Position numbers and translations under genes: made by a program. Positions 60,796 to 64,000 of a stretch of 64,000 nt of DNA are shown here, in pieces. The DNA is from Kineothrix sp. MSJ-39. GTDB taxonomy: Bacteria > Bacillota > Clostridia > Lachnospirales > Lachnospiraceae. The stretch's first letter is position 1, and every line of letters begins with the position of its first letter. The notes beneath the pieces are model-generated. The model ran no database searches. It saw only the letters and a program-made list of their open reading frames with translations, and was not told the DNA's origin. The stretch covers positions 1 through 64,000 of the forward strand of contig NZ_JAHLPN010000007.1 in NCBI RefSeq assembly GCF_018917935.1, read 5' to 3'.

Positions 60796-62013
60796 ATGCA
60801 GAACCATACAATCGTAACGCTGAAAAAAGGAGAGGGCAGAACCATCAAAGCAGGTGGTATGTGGATCTTCGATAACGAAATAGATACGATCACCGGCAGT
60901 TTTCATAACGGGGATGTTGTGACGGTACATGATTTTGACGGGTATCCGATGGGCAGAGGATTCATCAACCAGAATTCCAAGATCAGGATCCGTCTTATGA
61001 CGAGAAAAACAGAGCAGGAGATCGACAGGGATTTTTTACGGATGCGTGTGAAAAATGCATGGGAGTACCGTAAGACAACTGTAGACACCTCCTCCTGTCG
61101 CGTTATCTTCGGAGAGGCAGATTTTCTGCCGGGGCTTGTTGTGGACAAATATGAAGATGTGCTTGTTGTGGAATGTCTGGCACTTGGCATGGAACAGTTT
61201 AAGGAAACTATCGTGGAGCTTTTAAAGGAAGTTCTGGCAGAGGATGGGATCCATGTCCGCGGCGTATACGAACGCAGTGATGCCAGTGAACGGAAAAAAG
61301 AAGGTTTGCCGAAGGTAAAGGATTTTATCGGTGAGCCGTTTGATACGAATGTAGAGATTGTGGAAAATGGTGTCCATTATATGGTAGATGTGGTAAACGG
61401 ACAGAAGACGGGATTTTTCCTCGATCAGAAATACAACCGCCTTGCCATGCAGCGTATCTGCAAGGGAAAGAGAGTGCTGGACTGCTTTACCCATATGGGC
61501 ACCTTTGCACTCAACGCGGGAATCGCAGGGGCGTTGGATGTGACCGGGCTGGATATTTCAGAGTACGCCGTTTCGCAGGCAACAGAAAATGCCCGTCGGA
61601 ATGGTCTGGAGGATACGGTGCATTTTCGCTGCGCAAATGTGCTGGATGAACTGCCGCGCCTTGCAGCAGTCGGGGAGAAGTATGATGTGGTCATTCTGGA
61701 TCCACCGGCTTTCACAAAGTCACGCGAGGCGACCAAGAATGCCATTAAGGGTTATCGTGAAATCAATATGAAAGGGTTAAAACTTGTCAAAGACGGTGGC
61801 TATCTTGCAACCTGTTCCTGCTCTCATTTCATGACGCAGGAGCTTCTTGCAAAAACGGTCAAGGAAGCAGCAAAGGCAACGCACAAGCAGCTCCGTCAGG
61901 TAGAGTTCCGCACCCAGGCACCGGACCATCCGATCCTGTGGGCAAATTCGGCGAATGTACCGGAGAGTTATTATTTGAAATTTTTTGTTTTTCAAGTCGT
62001 TGATGAGAAATAA
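60796..62013 (+). CDS. RlmI-type rRNA large-subunit cytosine methyltransferase
   Basis: The 405-residue protein has an N-terminal PUA domain (LKKGEGRTIKAGGMWIFDNEI, about residues 5-75), an EEHEE-like central part, and a C-terminal class I SAM methyltransferase domain (VLDCFTHMGTFALNAGIAGALDVTGLD; VVILDPPAFTKS with the NPP-like DPP motif; CSCSHFM). RlmI methylates C1962 of 23S rRNA in E. coli; the exact target here is inferred. AAGAGGAAAGAC precedes the ATG. A terminator follows. Confidence 0.9.
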   Translation: MQNHTIVTLKKGEGRTIKAGGMWIFDNEIDTITGSFHNGDVVTVHDFDGYPMGRGFINQNSKIRIRLMTRKTEQEIDRDFLRMRVKNAWEYRKTTVDTSSCRVIFGEADFLPGLVVDKYEDVLVVECLALGMEQFKETIVELLKEVLAEDGIHVRGVYERSDASERKKEGLPKVKDFIGEPFDTNVEIVENGVHYMVDVVNGQKTGFFLDQKYNRLAMQRICKGKRVLDCFTHMGTFALNAGIAGALDVTGLDISEYAVSQATENARRNGLEDTVHFRCANVLDELPRLAAVGEKYDVVILDPPAFTKSREATKNAIKGYREINMKGLKLVKDGGYLATCSCSHFMTQELLAKTVKEAAKATHKQLRQVEFRTQAPDHPILWANSANVPESYYLKFFVFQVVDEK

Positions 62014-62047
62014 GAAATATCATTATTATCATGGAAGTAATGAACAG

Positions 62048-62082
62048 AGAGTAATCGAGAAAATGCGGTTGCTCTTTTTTTA
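62048..62082 (+). terminator. Terminator after the methyltransferase gene
   Basis: AGAGTAATCG pairs with CGGTTGCTCT (two G-U pairs), followed by TTTTTTT. It marks the end of the conserved chromosomal block in this window. Confidence 0.8.
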
Positions 62083-62110
62083 TTGTGAAGGGGGTTACAT
62101 GTGCTATAAT
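62083..62110 (+). promoter_or_regulatory. Promoter of the minigene and GNAT gene
   Basis: TTGTGA (62083-62088), 16 bp, TATAAT (62105-62110). It stands directly after the terminator and 40 bp before the minigene. Confidence 0.6.
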
Positions 62111-62149
62111 AAAACAAATTAACAAATCGTTGTTTGTGGAGGTGTTTGG

Positions 62150-62176
62150 ATGTGTGGAATAGCAACTGATTTATAA
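62150..62176 (+). CDS. Eight-codon minigene MCGIATDL, possible leader peptide or gene stub
   Basis: A GGAGGTG site 5 bp ahead of the ATG gives a strong translation start, but the frame stops after eight codons. The peptide begins MCGIA, the N-terminus of class II glutamine amidotransferases such as asparagine synthase. It could be the stub of such a gene after an insertion or deletion, or a leader peptide controlling the GNAT gene 20 bp later. Confidence 0.4.
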   Translation: MCGIATDL

Positions 62177-62196
62177 AAAATAAATCGGAGGTTTAT

Positions 62197-62670
62197 ATGG
62201 ATTATTCAATAAGAGAATTAAGACAAAACGAGTCCAAGGTGCTAAATACTTTTTTATACGAAGCAATTTTTATTCCAGAAGGGGTTCCTATACCACCAAA
62301 AGAGATTATAAATCAACCAGAATTACAGGTGTATGTTAAAGATTTTGGTAAGAATAAAGGAGACTTGTGTTTGGTTGCTGAAGCCAATAATGAAATTGTT
62401 GGTGCAGTATGGTGTCGTATTATGAATGATTATGGACATATTGATGCTGAAACACCATCATTTGCAATTTCACTTTTAAAACAGTATAGAAACTATGGTA
62501 TTGGAACTAATCTAATGGAGCAGATGCTAAAAAAACTGAAAATGCAAGGATATAAGCAAGTGTCATTATCTGTTCAGAAGATGAATTATGCAGTTCATAT
62601 GTATCTAAAAGTAGGATTTGAAATTGTCGATGAGAATGACGAAGAGTATATAATGATTTGCAAATTGTAG
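62197..62670 (+). CDS. GNAT family N-acetyltransferase
   Basis: The 157-residue protein has a GNAT core: LCLVAEANNEIVGAVWCRI, then ISLLKQYRNYGIGTNLMEQML with the acetyl-CoA loop (RNYGIGT), and YLKVGFEIVDEND. The substrate is unknown. ATCGGAGG precedes the ATG. AT-rich codons differ from the preceding methyltransferase gene, in line with transfer. Confidence 0.85.
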   Translation: MDYSIRELRQNESKVLNTFLYEAIFIPEGVPIPPKEIINQPELQVYVKDFGKNKGDLCLVAEANNEIVGAVWCRIMNDYGHIDAETPSFAISLLKQYRNYGIGTNLMEQMLKKLKMQGYKQVSLSVQKMNYAVHMYLKVGFEIVDENDEEYIMICKL

Positions 62671-62724
62671 GAATCTGTAATTTGAGTTTATGGTTTACAA
62701 ATCGGAAGTTGAGGAAAAGAAAGA

Positions 62725-62973
62725 ATGGAAGATAAAAAGATATTGCTTGATAATATTGATAAAATTCATACAACCGAAATGGGAATTGATAGAATTAAAA
62801 GAAACCTAAAAATAGATACAGCAGATGTTGTTGAGTATTGCAAAAATAAGGTATTAGATAAAAATTGCAATATATACAAACAGGGTAAAAATTGGTATTG
62901 CGAGGTTGAAAATATCAAAATTACTATCAATTCATATAGCTATACAATCATTACAGCACATATTGTTAAGTAA
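62725..62973 (+). CDS. DUF3781 family protein
   Basis: The 82-residue protein contains KIHTTEMGIDRIKRNL and WYCEVENIKITINSYSYTIITAHIV, a pattern that I recall as DUF3781. Function unknown. GAGGAAAAG precedes the ATG; it is 54 bp after the GNAT gene and probably shares its transcript. Confidence 0.7.
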   Translation: MEDKKILLDNIDKIHTTEMGIDRIKRNLKIDTADVVEYCKNKVLDKNCNIYKQGKNWYCEVENIKITINSYSYTIITAHIVK

Positions 62974-63008
62974 TTTCAAGTTTATAGGGATGATGTAATT
63001 ATTTTTGC

Positions 63009-63146
63009 ATGGTTTTCAGAATTCAGCATGGTACAGAGAGGGCGGAAGAGTGGTTGCGGGACGTCTCCCTGTCACGTAGCAGAGAGTATGCCCGATATAT
63101 TGATGGCAAGCCATTGGTGCCTGACACCATAAATCCACTCGCTTGA
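63009..63146 (+). pseudogene. Remnant ORF of unknown origin
   Basis: A 45-codon frame (starts MVFRIQHGTERAEEWLRDVS, ends KPLVPDTINPLA) lies in the 332 bp between DUF3781 and the last gene. It has no ribosome site and a base composition richer in GC than its neighbours, so it looks like a fragment of another gene. The rest of the gap holds only short A/T-rich repeats (AAGTTAAAA at about 63264 and 63282). Confidence 0.4.
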
Positions 63147-63305
63147 AAATGGAATAAGTCATTCACTAAGACTTTATTTCTGATGATAGCTACTTTAGCA
63201 GGTCACGGAAAAAGGAAATATAAATTCAAAATAACTCAAAAATTTGAATTTTAACATTGACTAAGTTAAAATAAAACAAATTAAGTTAAAAGGAGAATAA
63301 GAAAT

Positions 63306-64000
63306 ATGCTTACAAGCGTATTCGGGGTTTCTATAAAAAATGAAGCATGGAATCATCAGGATTCTTTGCCTGTTTATATTGCAGGGAGTTATGATTTTCA
63401 TACAGCATATATTGGAAACAGACGCTGTATAATGCTTGCTCCAACAGAAGAACTTGCCACACTTCCGGCATTGAAAAAACAAATTGTAAAAATACAGCAG
63501 ATTGATAATGTGCCAGTCGTATTTGAACTTACAACGGTATCAAATTATCGAAGAAAAAGCCTTATAGAAAATAATATACCGTTTATTACTGATAAACAGG
63601 TCTTTCTTCCTTTCATTGGGACAATGCTTTCTGATGAAAAAGAACCCCAAAAGCTGACGGGTAAGTTTGTTTACTCCACGCAGCAGTTGTTTTTATTTTA
63701 TCTGTACAGTAAGAAAAAACGATTGTATGCTTCAGAAGCCGGAAAAGTGCTTCCGTTTACAGCAATGACCTTGACCAGAGCAGTGAAGCAGTTGGAAACG
63801 ACAGATTTGTTTCTTGTAGCAAAAGACGGTGTCAATAAGTTTATTGCGTCAAAATATAAGCGAGATGAATTATTTGAAAAAGCAAAAGTATATTTGACGA
63901 CTCCTGTTCGAAAAACAGGATATATAGATAAGACGCAAGTTACAGAAAATATGGTCTTTGCAGGGGAAACGGCACTTTCTGAAAAAACAATGCTAAATCC
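63306..64000 (+). CDS. Winged-helix protein, cut by the window end
   Basis: At least 231 residues are encoded without a stop before the window ends. The N-terminal half is a mixed domain (AGSYDFHTAYIGNRRCIMLA; ENNIPFITDKQVFLPFIG). It is followed by a MarR-like winged helix (about residues 128-180: YSTQQLFLFYLYSKKKRLYA; LTRAVKQLETTDLFLVAKDG). Similar proteins, as I remember them, sit next to nucleotidyltransferase toxins in AbiE-like systems, so the next gene beyond the window could be such a toxin. AAAGGAGAATAAG precedes the ATG. Confidence 0.65.
   Translation, partial: MLTSVFGVSIKNEAWNHQDSLPVYIAGSYDFHTAYIGNRRCIMLAPTEELATLPALKKQIVKIQQIDNVPVVFELTTVSNYRRKSLIENNIPFITDKQVFLPFIGTMLSDEKEPQKLTGKFVYSTQQLFLFYLYSKKKRLYASEAGKVLPFTAMTLTRAVKQLETTDLFLVAKDGVNKFIASKYKRDELFEKAKVYLTTPVRKTGYIDKTQVTENMVFAGETALSEKTMLN

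Noticed and set aside
1-64000. tRNA, rRNA or CRISPR loci
   Set aside because: No tRNA T-arm or clover-leaf sequences, no rRNA-like segments and no regularly spaced repeats were found on reading through the window.

Overview
The window looks like a chromosome segment of a spore-forming, low-to-mid GC Firmicute of the Lachnospiraceae type (Blautia, Dorea or Roseburia relatives; genus not resolvable here). Supporting this are a FabK-type fatty-acid synthesis operon with an accD-accA fusion, spoVA and GerMN spore genes, AGGAGG-type ribosome sites, frequent GTG/TTG starts, and a tet(O) gene typical of gut Clostridia. I recognise no rRNA, tRNA or CRISPR array.

Layout. 0.1-9.2 kb: fabH-fabK-fabD-fabG-fabF-accB-fabZ-accC-accDA, tightly packed and without acpP, followed by a TetR regulator and an HD-domain protein. 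10.4-15.0 kb: a HigB-like toxin/antitoxin pair with a perfect operator palindrome inside its promoter, then a YgbA-type cysteine-rich protein and a CydDC-like heterodimeric ABC exporter. 15.1-18.9 kb: an AT-rich accessory stretch with a PIN-like protein, an AbiEi/AbiEii type IV toxin-antitoxin pair and a DUF1016 (PDDEXK) nuclease.

19.1-30.0 kb: a 10.9 kb integrative element inserted in the 5' end of a low-molecular-weight protein tyrosine phosphatase gene, exactly in the codons of its phosphate-binding loop. Both ends carry the same 14 bp core. The left end keeps a 19-codon stub of the original gene, and the right end supplies a new start so that the gene is whole again. Inside are an XRE repressor with dyad operators repeated in front of the integrase, wrecked conjugation genes (an in-frame chimera of three unrelated pieces), a compact seven-gene cargo operon (PAS, DUF4186, VOC, DUF188, a small protein, an ArsC/Spx-like protein and a truncated macrodomain), a tnpV-tet(O)-KTR cassette with a leader-peptide attenuator, a MazF-like toxin, xis and int.

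30.0-43.8 kb: a 10-TM heavy-metal exporter homologue; spoVAA-AB-AC-AD; a signalling insert (DUF378, chemoreceptor, HD-GYP protein, a 77-residue protein, RidA) that separates spoVAE from the rest of its operon; a hairpin array; DUF5721, DegV, LytTR and DUF1294 genes. 42.6-47.7 kb: argG diverging from argC-GNAT-argB-argD, with probable ArgR boxes between. 47.7-59.3 kb: an orphan solute-binding protein, a YdcZ transporter, ComEA, a two-component system with a GerMN lipoprotein, ComEC, a thioesterase, holA, thioredoxin and an SAH/MTA nucleosidase. 59.5-62.0 kb: luxS, tcdA and an RlmI-type methyltransferase. From about 62.1 kb the sequence turns AT-rich again (a minigene, GNAT, DUF3781, a gene fragment and a winged-helix protein cut by the window end), which suggests the edge of another accessory region.

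All family assignments come from reading motifs in the translated sequence; no database search was possible.
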